A program made the translations under genes and the position numbers. From contig NZ_JASJPW010000001.1 in the NCBI RefSeq assembly GCF_030052995.1, forward strand, positions 2,780,001 to 2,844,000: DNA of 64,000 nucleotides. The letters run 5' to 3'. Source of the DNA: Gemmobacter sp. 24YEA27. Lineage in GTDB: Bacteria > Pseudomonadota > Alphaproteobacteria > Rhodobacterales > Rhodobacteraceae. The notes below the pieces were generated by a model. That model was not told the DNA's origin and did not search any database. It was given only the letters and a program-made list of their open reading frames with translations. Positions 54,900 to 64,000 of the stretch are shown one piece after another; within the stretch, counting starts at the first letter, position 1; every line of letters begins with the position of its first letter.

Positions 54900-55337
54900 T
54901 CATTCCGTGGCGCGGGTGATCTGGTCGCCAAGATCCTCTGCCACGGCAAAGGAAAGCGGATATTCCTTGCCGGTGATCGGGGAAACCAGCGTCATGCCAG
55001 CGCCCATCCGCTTCACCTTGACGCCGGTCAGCTTCGCCAGCCCCTCAATCCAGCGCTTCTTGCGTTCCAGATCGGCAGGACCGGACTGTTTCAGCAGGTC
55101 GGCAAGGGTCGGGCCTTCCTGCACCGGCAGCGATGCCGTGAAGCCGGGGGCGCGGATGATGATTTCCTCGGGTGCCTTTTCGACTTCCACGCCCGGCAGA
55201 TCGGCAGAGATTACACCAGCCGCAATCTTGGCGCGGATATGGTCGGTAATCACGTCCACCACGGTCTTGCCCTCGGCTTCTGCGATCATCTGGAGTTGCT
55301 TGCCGCGTTCATCCGGCAGTTTGAGATTAAAGGCCAT
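54900..55337 (-). CDS. Phage/plasmid small protein with RHH-like N-terminus
   Basis: 145 residues from MAFNLKLPDERGKQLQMIAE. The beginning resembles a ribbon-helix-helix regulator (strand FNLKLP, helices ERGKQLQMIAEAEG and VVDVITDHIRAKI). The C-terminal part WIEGLAKLTGVKVKRMGAGM is basic. The ORF upstream of this ATG runs through the iteron-like repeats and is not coding. It could bind the palindrome at 55368-55391 just before its start (inference). Confidence 0.6.
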   Translation of the reverse strand: MAFNLKLPDERGKQLQMIAEAEGKTVVDVITDHIRAKIAAGVISADLPGVEVEKAPEEIIIRAPGFTASLPVQEGPTLADLLKQSGPADLERKKRWIEGLAKLTGVKVKRMGAGMTLVSPITGKEYPLSFAVAEDLGDQITRATE

Positions 55338-55367
55338 AACGGCACATCCTTCATTGTTGACAGGATA

Positions 55368-55391
55368 AACATAGGCACTGGTGCCTATGTT
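55368..55391. promoter_or_regulatory. 11-bp perfect palindrome upstream of the RHH-like gene
   Basis: AACATAGGCAC-TG-GTGCCTATGTT, ending 31 bases before the start codon at 55337. A TTGACA (55358-55363) stands beside it on the plus strand. A probable operator. Confidence 0.6.
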
Positions 55392-55413
55392 ATGAAGTGG
55401 CCCGCAATGAATA

Positions 55414-55589
55414 TTTCTCCGAATTTCTTTGACGCCCGGCACCCGTCCGGGGAAGTGTTTCTCCGTATTTCTTGGCCGGGTCTGGCGGTGCCTCGGACCG
55501 GGGAAGAGGGCGTTTCTCCGAATTTCTTGCTTGTTATAGTAAATATCAAAGATTGAAGTCTTACAGGACTCCAAAGAAATTCGGAGAAA
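55414..55589. repeat. Four iteron-like 16-bp repeats
   Basis: TTTCTCCGAATTTCTT at 55414-55429, TTTCTCCGTATTTCTT at 55458-55473, TTTCTCCGAATTTCTT at 55513-55528, and the same word inverted at 55574-55589. Starts are 44, 55 and 61 bases apart. This is the layout of iterons of a replication origin or of a multi-operator control region. No replication initiator gene is left nearby. Confidence 0.75.
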
Positions 55590-55653
55590 CGTTCTCAGGA
55601 TAGACCATCCTCCGGGCGGTCGCGGGTTGCGCCCCTTCCCTTCCCCGGTCAGA

Positions 55654-56217
55654 TCAGCCGCGCAGCATCCCGCCCGGACGCATCTGCCGGATCAGTTCTG
55701 TCTGGATCAGCGCCCGCATCCCGGCTTCGGTTTCCCGCGCCACCTGTTTCGCCAGATCGGCATTCTGCTCGGGCGTTCCGGCACTGCCGTTCACCGTGAT
55801 CGGGCTGTTGATGGTGATGGCCGGTGCCGATGCCCGCGCACCCACCCAAACGGCGTTGGTGATGGTGTTCCGCTTCGGCAGCAGGATGGTATGGCTGGCG
55901 GTGCTGCGCACATCGGCAATGGTGCGGATCGGGCTGAACTCCACCAGATTGCGGATGAACTCGCCTGAGGTTTCTTCGGGTGCCAGCACATAGGCCGGGG
56001 CGTCAGAGGCCACGGTCAGCGCCTTTTGGTCGATCTGGCCCGATTGCAGGAAGGTGACAAACGCTTTCTTGTCGGCATCATTACCCTGCACAACGGCAGG
56101 TGCGCCCAGACGCTGACCTTTGGCTTCCAGCTTGTCGAGACGGGCCAGAACCGCGTTCAGGGCTTTCTGGTCGATTTCCGGCGCGTCATTGGCCGGGTTG
56201 GTGTTTTCGGTTTCCAT
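55654..56217 (-). pseudogene. Chimera: major capsid protein start fused to tape-measure end
   Basis: 187 codons. Residues 1-~124 are the N-terminal part of an HK97-type major capsid protein: helical delta-domain IDQKALNAVLARLDKLEAKG, KKAFVTFLQSGQID, then SGEFIRNLVEFSPIRTIADV. Residues ~128-187 are the C-terminal end of a lambda-like tail tape-measure protein: ITINSPITVNGSAGTPEQNA, TELIRQMRPGGML. The fusion is in frame near 55836. Everything normally between capsid and tape measure is missing. Confidence 0.72.
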
Positions 56218-56298
56218 ATTCGGAATCTCACTCTTTACAGATTTGACAGAGGTGATCTGCGCCCCCGGATGGGCCGGGACCGCAACAATGCTGATCCT
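56218..56298 (-). pseudogene. Prohead protease 3' remnant
   Basis: The frame RISIVAVPAHPGAQITSVKS runs straight into the capsid start. That is the usual C-terminal end of HK97-type prohead proteases (SxVavPAhpgA). The protease catalytic part is missing. Confidence 0.6.
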
Positions 56299-56539
56299 TC
56301 GCGGCTTCCTTGTTCTCGGCATAGGTCTTGAACGGCAGGGTGGCGACAGATTCCGCGATCAGCGACACGGCCCGGCGAACAGAGGGAACCCGCATGGCGC
56401 TGGCGGCGGTGACAGTCACGCCCGAGGCAGAGGGGGCAATCCCGAACAGCGGGAAAGCCTCTGGATCAGTGAGGCGGATGGATTTCTTTTCGGAAACGCC
56501 CCACCCGGCGAACCGGGTGAGGCTGGACATGATACCCAT
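56296..56539 (-). pseudogene. Phage portal protein 5' fragment
   Basis: MGIMSSLTRFAGWGVSEKKS, then SAMRVPSVRRAVSLIAESVA and TLPFKTYAEN, the usual N-terminus of HK97-type portal proteins. After ~75 residues the family sequence stops and the DNA changes to the prohead protease end in another frame, so a deletion joined the two genes. The frame itself runs on to a stop at 56228. Confidence 0.7.
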
Positions 56540-56609
56540 GTGGAACTCGCACAAAACTACAGTGCAAGAATCTCATAGGTTGAATCAGCCCGCAAGCGGA
56601 ATTGTTATA

Positions 56610-58178
56610 TTATAACACCAAGGCGTAATCTGGCAGCGCGTCAATGACGCGGGCCTTGGCGGTTATCGACACATCGCCATAGCCATCCGAAGCGGTGCGC
56701 CCCGCGTGACCCTGTATTCCATCCACAACGCGAATATCTGTACCAATGTCACGGGCTTGGGTTTTGAAGCGATGTCGCCAAGCGTAATTCGGTTGAACCC
56801 CATCCGGCACAACGCCGGTTTCTTGCAGCCAAGTGCCAACTTGGTTCGTCATGCGAACAGCCTTGGCCGCGTATTTTGCGGGGTCTGTTCCGGTATGGAA
56901 AAGCGGTCCCTGTTCGGATTGCTCCACAAACTGAATGAACCCCTCGGCAATCACCTGCCGGTGCAATGGCACATCACGATAATGCCCGGCTTTCATGGTG
57001 CCAGCGTCTGGCGTGATGCGGATGATCCAGCGCCTGCCTTCCTCTCGCATGTCCTCTTTCCGCAGTTGCGTGATCTCTGAAACACGCACCCCGGTGAAAG
57101 CACAAAGCAACGGAACCCACCGCTTGGCATTCACCGATGCGGACGTTTCCCGAACGCGCCCAAAGTCATCGGCCTTTGGCATATACTGCCGCGAAGCCTT
57201 CAACACCTTGACCGCCTCGGCATCCGTATAGCCTGCCTCACGCGAACGCTGTTTCTTTGGCTTGGCCTGCTTCACCGTGCCAGCCGGGTTTTCAGGCAGC
57301 CGCTCGTTATCATGCGCCCATTGGAACAGTGACCGAACAGCAGACAGATACATATCGGAAACGGTCTTGGCGGACAGGGACGCAAGCAACCGGTCGCGCC
57401 AGTCCAGCAAGTTCTTCTTGCTGACTTGCCGCGCATCATTATGCCCGAGGAACTGCCGCAAACTTGCAGCAACGGGGCGCATCCGTTTGCCACCGTCTTT
57501 CAAAAAGCCAGCTGTGGTGCGGGCCTTTATGTAATCATCCCATAGCTTGGAAAGGCTCACCGGGTCAGGCGCTTTTTCCGGCAACGAGGCATTGACCAGC
57601 AAGGGGTGATCCGGCTTCCCGGTGAAGTCGCCTTCATCGCGCTCCACAACACGCGACAGCGCCTCATATTCAGCCACACACAAGGCGCGGGCGATCTGCC
57701 GCCATTCATCTGAACCGGGTTCTGCGGTGAGATTGCCCGCAGCTCGGAACCGCTCGATACGCACTCCGACCAGTTCAACCAGTTCTGAATCCGACGGCCT
57801 ACCCGCCATCGCGTCACGCAAACGCTGTGCAAGCTGATCGTCAACCGCCACCGAAACATAGCGCGGATCGCTTCGCAGTTGTTCATCAAAGGCCATGCGC
57901 TGGTGATAGTGCGACATCGCAATCTGATCCGGTGCCAGCGGATAGCGGGCCGGGCTGGCTGCACTGTTCGCAGGAACCGCCTGCCGCTCGGCATGTGCGA
58001 TCTGGTGTTGAAGCTGCGCCACCGCGCCCGGCAGCATCTTCATGGCAGTCCTGCGATCCGGCCCGAGGGCTGCCCGCAGTTCAGATTTACCGACAGCGGC
58101 CCGCAGGTCTTTCGGCACCACAAGCCGGGCAAAGAATCTGCCATCGCGGTTAAGAAGGTATCGTTGTGCGCCAGCCAT
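56610..58178 (-). CDS. int: Tyrosine-type integrase of the prophage remnant
   Basis: 522 residues from MAGAQRYLLNRDGRFFARLV. The N-terminal part is of the DUF6538 type, a SAM-like core-binding region follows (LSKLWDDYIKARTTAGFLKD), then the catalytic domain: Arg in LLCAFTGVRVSEITQLRKED, HRFK in NYAWRHRFKTQARDIG and His/Tyr in GIQGHAGRTASDGYGD. It points away from tRNA-Val, its start 90 bases from the tRNA 3' end, so it is the integrase for this site. It appears intact. Confidence 0.9.
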   Translation of the reverse strand: MAGAQRYLLNRDGRFFARLVVPKDLRAAVGKSELRAALGPDRRTAMKMLPGAVAQLQHQIAHAERQAVPANSAASPARYPLAPDQIAMSHYHQRMAFDEQLRSDPRYVSVAVDDQLAQRLRDAMAGRPSDSELVELVGVRIERFRAAGNLTAEPGSDEWRQIARALCVAEYEALSRVVERDEGDFTGKPDHPLLVNASLPEKAPDPVSLSKLWDDYIKARTTAGFLKDGGKRMRPVAASLRQFLGHNDARQVSKKNLLDWRDRLLASLSAKTVSDMYLSAVRSLFQWAHDNERLPENPAGTVKQAKPKKQRSREAGYTDAEAVKVLKASRQYMPKADDFGRVRETSASVNAKRWVPLLCAFTGVRVSEITQLRKEDMREEGRRWIIRITPDAGTMKAGHYRDVPLHRQVIAEGFIQFVEQSEQGPLFHTGTDPAKYAAKAVRMTNQVGTWLQETGVVPDGVQPNYAWRHRFKTQARDIGTDIRVVDGIQGHAGRTASDGYGDVSITAKARVIDALPDYALVL

Positions 58179-58223
58179 TACAGACCCGTTTTGTAACAGA
58201 GTTTGTAACGGTAGAATGGAAAA

Positions 58224-58262
58224 GGCCCAGCAAAACAAGGGATTTCCTTAGTTTTCTGGGCC
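58224..58262 (-). terminator. Long hairpin after tRNA-Val
   Basis: On the minus strand GGCCCAGAAAAC...GTTTTGCTGGGCC with an inner AAGG/CCTT stem, then TTTTCC. It probably ends the tRNA-Val transcript and came with the phage, since a separate hairpin stands beside the left att repeat. Confidence 0.75.
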
Positions 58263-58263
58263 A

Positions 58264-58279
58264 ATAATGGTGGGCGATA
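58264..58279 (+). repeat. Putative attachment-site repeat, right end
   Basis: ATAATGGTGGGCGATA, covering the CCA and 3' acceptor strand of tRNA-Val. Partner of 54283-54298 (one mismatch). The two define a 4.0-kb prophage remnant. Confidence 0.72.
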
Positions 58280-58342
58280 ACGGATTTGAACCGCTGACAT
58301 CTTCGATGTGAACGAAGCGCTCTACCGCTGAGCTAATCGCCC
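58268..58342 (-). tRNA. tRNA-Val (anticodon CAC)
   Basis: Minus-strand cloverleaf: acceptor GGGCGAT/ATCGCCC, D-arm TAGCTCAGCGGTAGAGC, anticodon stem CTTCG/CGAAG with loop TTCACAT (anticodon CAC), T-arm GCGGTTCAAATCCGT, encoded CCA. Attachment site of the prophage remnant. Confidence 0.95.
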
Positions 58343-58354
58343 GGTGAGGGGCTT

Positions 58355-58765
58355 TTAGCTATCCTCTCCGTCCTCCGCAAGAGGCTCTTTCCCGCTTGCC
58401 TCTTTCTTTTGTCCTGCGTTCTTGACTTTGACTGTCAGAACAGCCCCGCCCGATTTATCCGATGATTTCACCACCTTGAGCCTGCCGAGACCGGGCAGGT
58501 TCAGCTCTTCTCCGGCCGCAAGCGCGGTTCCAAGCACCGCCAGAACAGCCTCGGACACTTCACGCTGCGTCTTTTTCGGAGCGTCGCTCTGCTCTGCCAC
58601 ACGGACCAGCAGATCCTTGAGCTTCAGACCCGCCGATTTCACGCGAGCCTCTTCACCTGCCTTGCCAGCCGGCGAAGCCGGGACTTCCGCCGCTTTGGCG
58701 GGCGGCGCCTTTCTGGCCGGGGTCACCTTTGGTTTCACCGCAGTCTTAAGCGCTGGCATGGCCAA
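58355..58765 (-). CDS. HU-family-like DNA-binding protein with N-terminal extension
   Basis: 136 residues. The first ~40 are Lys/Ala/Pro-rich (TPARKAPPAKAAEVPASPAG), like a histone tail. The rest follows the HU/IHF fold: LKLKDLLVRVAEQSDAPKKT, QREVSEAVLAVLGTALAAGE, LNLPGLGRLKVV. The DNA-intercalating arm is shortened and lacks the usual proline motif, so binding may be unlike that of HU. Lies between tRNA-Val and lon. Confidence 0.75.
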   Translation of the reverse strand: MAMPALKTAVKPKVTPARKAPPAKAAEVPASPAGKAGEEARVKSAGLKLKDLLVRVAEQSDAPKKTQREVSEAVLAVLGTALAAGEELNLPGLGRLKVVKSSDKSGGAVLTVKVKNAGQKKEASGKEPLAEDGEDS

Positions 58766-58839
58766 GTTCCCGCATATGTTGCATCTGCTCCGAGCTTATC
58801 CATCCGCCCCTTGGCCCGCCAATGAAATTGCAGCGCCGC

Positions 58840-58879
58840 AAAAACAAAACGGCGCGGCAGGAGGGCCTGCCGCGCCGTC
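58840..58879 (-). terminator. Terminator of lon
   Basis: On the minus strand GACGGCGCGGCAGG, CCC, TCCTGCCGCGCCG followed by TTTTGTTTTT. A strong intrinsic terminator 27 bases after the lon stop. Confidence 0.92.
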
Positions 58880-58905
58880 TTTGCTGTCAGCCGCTCAGGC
58901 CGGGA

Positions 58906-61313
58906 TCAATGCGCAACGTGTGCACGGTCGCGGCTTTCGGCCGCGCGGGCGGCGGCGGCGGCCTCTTCGGCGGCCTCATCCCAGTCAACCGGTTCTGGCT
59001 GACGGGTCAGGGCGCGGGCGAGAACCTCGCGCACATGGGTCACGGGAACGATCTCCAGGCCCTCTTTCACATTGGCCGGGATCTCGGCGAGATCCTTCTC
59101 GTTCTCTTCGGGGATGAACACCGTTCTGATGCCGCCCCGAAGTGCCGCGAGCAGTTTCTCTTTCAGGCCCCGATCGGCATCGCATTGCCGCGCAAGGAAA
59201 CCTCACCCGTCATTGCAATGTCCTTGCGGACCGGAATACCGGTCAAAGCCGAGACAATCGCCGTCACCATCGCGAGACCTGCGGAAGGCCCATCTTTCGG
59301 CGTCGCCCCATCCGGCACGTGGACATGGATGTCCACCGTGTCGAATTTCGGCGGCTTGATGCCGAGTTGCGGGCTGATCGAGCGCACATAGGACGACGCC
59401 GCGTCGATGGATTCCTTCATCACATCGCCGAGTTTGCCGGTCGTCTTCATACGGCCCTTACCGGGCAGTTTCAGCGCCTCGATATGCAGCAGATCACCGC
59501 CCACGCTCGTCCAGGCAAGCCCCGTCACCACGCCGACCTGATCTTCTTTCTCGGCCAGACCGTAACGATAACGCTGCACGCCGAGATATTCCTCGGATTT
59601 TGCCGTGGTCACATCAACGGATTTCGCCTGACCTTTCAGGATCTCGGTCACCGCTTTACGCGCCAGTTTCGCGATCTCACGCTCAAGGTTCCGAACCCCG
59701 GCTTCCCGCGTGTAATAGCGTATAACATGGTTCAGCGTCTCGTCGGAAACGGCGAATTCGCCTTTCTTCAGACCATTGGCCTTGACCTGCTTCGGCAGCA
59801 GATATTGCTTCGCGATCTCGCGTTTCTCGTCTTCGGTATAGCCCGAAAGCGGGATGATCTCCATCCGGTCGAGAAGCGGCCCCGGCATGTTGTAAGAGTT
59901 CGCCGTGGTGATGAACATCACGTTCGAGAGGTCATATTCGACCTCGAGATAGTGATCGACGAAAGTGCCGTTCTGTTCGGGGTCAAGAACCTCAAGCAGC
60001 GCGGATGCCGGGTCGCCCCGGAAATCCTGGCCCATCTTGTCGATTTCATCGAGCAGGATCAGCGGGTTGGTGGTCTTGGCCTTTTTCAGCGCCTGGATGA
60101 TCTTGCCGGGCATCGAGCCGATATAGGTCCTGCGGTGACCGCGGATCTCGGACTCGTCACGCACGCCGCCGAGGCTGATGCGGATGAATTCGCGGCCCGT
60201 GGCTTTCGCGACCGAGCGGCCAAGCGAGGTTTTCCCCACGCCGGGCGGGCCGACGAGGCAGAGGATCGGGCCCTTGAGCTTCGTCGCCCGCGCCTGAACG
60301 GCGAGATATTCGACGATGCGTTCTTTGACCTTTTCCAGACCATAGTGATCGCTGTCCAGCACCTTCTGAGCCGCCGGCAGGTCTTTCTTGGTGCGCGACT
60401 TCACGCCCCAGGGAACGCCCAGGAGCCAGTCGAGATAGTTCCTGACAACGGTCGCCTCTGCCGACATCGGCGACATCGACTTCAGCTTCTTGACCTCGGC
60501 TTCGGCCTTTTCCTTTGCCTCTTTGGACAGCTGGGTCTTTGCGATCCGCGCTTCCAGTTCGGCAATCTCGTTCTGGCCATCCTCGCCGTCGCCGAGCTCC
60601 TTCTGAATGGCCTTCATCTGCTCATTCAGATAGTACTCGCGCTGCGTCTTCTCCATCTGGGTCTTGACGCGGGTTTTGATCTTCTTCTCGACCTGGAGGA
60701 CGGAAAGCTCGCCCTGCATCTGGCCGTAAACCTTCTCAAGCCGCTCGGCGATCACCAGCGTCTCCAGAAGATCCTGTTTCTGCGCCACATCAATCCCGAG
60801 ATGCCCGGCCACCAGATCCGCCAGCCGCGCCGGTTCGCGGGTGTCGGAAACCGCAGCCATCGCCTCTTCGGGGATGTTCTTCTTGATCTTGGCGTAGCGT
60901 TCAAACTCTTCGCCAACGGCGCGCAGCAGCGCATCGACCGCTTCCTGATCGCCGGTCTCTTCCGAAAGCGGCTCGACGCTCGCCTCGAAATAAGACGGGT
61001 TATCGATGAAATCGGTGATTTTCACCCGCGACTTGCCCTCGACCAGCACCTTCACGGTGCCATCGGGCAGTTTCAGTAGTTGCAGCACGTTTGCCAACAC
61101 GCCGGTGCGGTAGATCCCTTCCGGCGAAGGGTCATCAACGGTCGGGTCAAGCTGACTGGACAGGAGGATCTGGCGATCATCCTGCATCACCTCTTCCAGC
61201 GCCCGCACCGATTTTTCCCGGCCCACAAACAGCGGCACGATCATATGGGGAAAGACCACGATGTCGCGGAGCGGCAGGACGGGGTAAGTGGAGGTTCTGA
61301 TATCGCTCATCAT
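58906..61313 (-). pseudogene. lon: Lon protease gene with one-base frameshift near the 3' end
   Basis: ATP-dependent protease for damaged and regulatory proteins. The first frame (61313-59163) holds the N-domain (YPVLPLRDIVVFPHMIVPLF), AAA Walker A CLVGPPGVGKTSLGRSVAKA and the protease Ser in GATPKDGPSAGLAMVTA, and ends at MPIGA. Adding one G at the C4 run 59168-59171 continues it as IGGLKEKLLAALRGGIRTVF and on to 58906, the true Lon end (~803 residues). The catalytic Lys is in the GGLKEK motif, i.e. just after the break. As Lon is widely kept, a sequence error is the likeliest cause. Confidence 0.85.
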
Positions 61314-61616
61314 TCATCCTTCATTTCGGCAGACAGTGCGGCCCCGGGTATCGGCAGCCATCGCCATCTCCATCGGATCGCCTGTTAATCTGTGTTGACC
61401 ACAGTATGAATTCAAGTCTCCCACCCGCTCGCGGGTCAGCAAAGCAGAATAACGTGCGGGCATGGCTCTGCAAGAGGGGTTGGCATCCGAAATGGCGAAG
61501 TCACCCGGAACTCCATCCCCATCAAAGCCCGAGCCGGGACATTTTTTCCCTGTTCGCGCCACATCATCGCCCGGAAGCCGGATAACAAAAAGGTGACACC
61601 AAACAGGAGCCGGGCC

Positions 61617-62554
61617 ATGCTCAGGCGGATCATTCACCAATATAAGCGCATGCTCTTCGGCGGCACCCTGCTCACCCTGACGCTTTGCTTTGCGCTTTAT
61701 GCGATGGACCAGTTCGACGCGGGGATGGTCGAGAGATTGCAAACGCCAGAGGGGCTCATTGCCATCGCGGTTCTCAGTTTTGGCTTTATCGCCCTGTGCA
61801 CCGCGCTTCTTGCGGCTTTCACGCCGCGCTTTCTCGATGTGATCGAGGTCCTGCTCATCTCCCTCGCCCTGACGGCGCTGATTGTCACGGTCCTGGAACG
61901 GATCATGCCACCGCTGATGGCGCTGATCGGTCCAAATCTGCCGAAGCCGCGCGACCTGACCCATTGGGGCGAAGTTGCAGCATGGGCGGAATGGAGCATC
62001 CTCTTTGCCTGTTTCTGTCTTGTTTGTCGTTTTTCAATCGGCCCCTGCCCGGACTGGATGCGCAGCAATGCAGGCCCATATCGGGGTCGCTTCACCTCAC
62101 CAGAGCCACCCGAAGAGGCATGGAAGCTGCTTTACCCGCTGCCTGGCCAACTGGAACGCTACTTTTACCCTGATAGCATCGTCAGTGCCGCCCCGAGGGG
62201 AGCAGCGCCGATTTCATGCTTCAAAGAAAAGGCGATTTCCCGCATCTGGTCACGGTTCACGATTATAGGCCGGGACGGCAGATCAGCATGGAATCTCAGA
62301 TTTGGGATCCCGATGGGAAAACGGCCCTCAGAACGCTCGGCGGCACATTGTTTTTTGAGGTCAGTCCCGGCCCGGATGGCGGCAGCAAGATCTCCTGGCA
62401 GGAAACCGTCCGCGGCGCATATCCGATGCTGCGCCTCGGCATGGCGCTAAGCTGCATCGCCCGCGAGGTGAATGACGGCTACGCCGCACGGGCAAACGGG
62501 CGCCCGGATCGCTCGCTGCTCACCACAGGTGTCCCGCAAATGCCGCCGCGCTGA
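61617..62554 (+). pseudogene. Membrane protein gene with one-base frameshift
   Basis: The first frame starts MLRRIIHQYKRMLFGGTLLT and has four membrane helices (LTLCFALYAMDQF; LIAIAVLSFGFIALCTALLA; VIEVLLISLALTALIVTVLE; WSILFACFCLVCRFSIG). After SIVSAAP it loses sense; the next frame goes on EGSSADFMLQRKGDFPHLVT to the stop at 62554. One more C at 62191-62194 joins them (~312 residues). The C-terminal half may be a LytTR-like DNA-binding domain (RKGDFPHLVTVHDY resembles its core strands), which would make it a membrane-bound regulator. Uncertain. Confidence 0.65.
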
Positions 62555-62574
62555 CTTTTGCGGCCTGCACCTGT

Positions 62575-63846
<1,272 letters not shown>

Positions 63847-63884
63847 ACACCCTGTCCCTCCTATTGCCGCAAGAAAGCCCCTGA

Positions 63885-64000
63885 TGGAATCCCCTGCCGC
63901 ACCCGCCCCCGGTCCTGGCGCGATCCAGCCCCGCAGCGCCGGGATCCTCACCGCGATCCGCAGCACCTTTGCCGCGAAAGGCTTTGACGGCACGTCGATG
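63885..64000 (+). CDS. TetR-family regulator (C-terminus outside window)
   Basis: First ~38 codons: a Pro/Ala-rich lead MESPAAPAPGPGAIQPRSAG, then ILTAIRSTFAAKGFDGTSM, the first helices of a TetR DNA-binding domain (A...F...G...TS). The rest is beyond the window. The palindrome at 63831 is its probable operator, and the target genes are unknown. Confidence 0.78.

Noticed and set aside
55414..55589. Possible CRISPR array
   Set aside because: Only four 16-bp units, one inverted, with uneven spacing and no cas genes. The pattern fits iterons or operators.
59142..61079. 645-codon plus-strand ORF
   Set aside because: Antisense shadow of lon.

Overview
The window is chromosomal DNA of a high-GC alphaproteobacterium of the Rhodobacterales (Rhodobacter/Paracoccus/Gemmobacter type). 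The evidence is the suf operon order headed by an IscR with almost no cysteines, the dimeric NADP isocitrate dehydrogenase, the tad pilus locus with small Flp-like pilins, the Hint-domain protein and the DUF736/DUF5131 accessory genes. No species is assigned.

Layout. 1-3.4 kb: core genes (cytochrome P450, membrane-anchored hydrolase, CcdA, TusA-like protein). 3.4-5.3 kb: a graveyard of IS481 and IS3 fragments, broken phage-type genes and a LysR stump. 5.4-20.9 kb: an accessory island with lower GC than its surroundings, ending in an excisionase-like gene and a tyrosine integrase that abuts a tRNA-Arg(CCG). It holds defence-type genes: an HNH protein, a DUF4297-type nuclease/NTPase, a NERD-like/SEC-C protein, an Mrr-like/nSTAND3 NTPase, an SMC-like ATPase fused in frame to DUF3223, and a DarT toxin gene with a partner gene. 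Several are truncated, fused or carry a nonsense codon. 21-29.3 kb: the iron-sulfur cluster operon iscR-iscS-sufB-methyltransferase-like-sufC-sufD-(two membrane proteins)-sufS on the minus strand, with a perfect TTTAGAA-N3-TTCTAAA palindrome upstream. 29.5-36.8 kb: housekeeping genes (hydrolase, methionine aminopeptidase, HD-domain phosphohydrolase, icd, a frameshifted Hint gene, typA). 36.8-39.1 kb: a decayed stretch with a truncated IS3 element inserted in an integrase gene. 39.1-39.5 kb: a tRNA-Leu(UAA) gene split by a 266-nt group I intron with an Azoarcus-like (IC3) core. 41.2-53.8 kb: a tad/cpa pilus locus. 54.3-58.3 kb: a collapsed prophage in tRNA-Val(CAC), bounded by 16-bp att-like repeats, with iteron-like repeats and phage head/tail genes fused by deletion. 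58.3-64 kb: HU-like protein, lon, a membrane protein, tgt and the start of a tetR gene.

The Suf genes together build and transfer Fe-S clusters (sulfur from SufS/IscS, scaffold SufBCD, regulator IscR). The tad genes form one machine (pilins, prepilin peptidase, secretin, inner-membrane platform, ATPases, TPR lipoproteins). The island genes look like independent anti-phage modules collected at an integration site.

A caution on quality: nine single-base losses, most in short G/C runs, break otherwise normal genes (lon, a lytic transglycosylase, two membrane proteins, one phage gene, and four times the Hint gene). These may be sequencing or assembly errors. The nonsense codons and chimeric junctions in the island and prophage are of a different kind and look biological.
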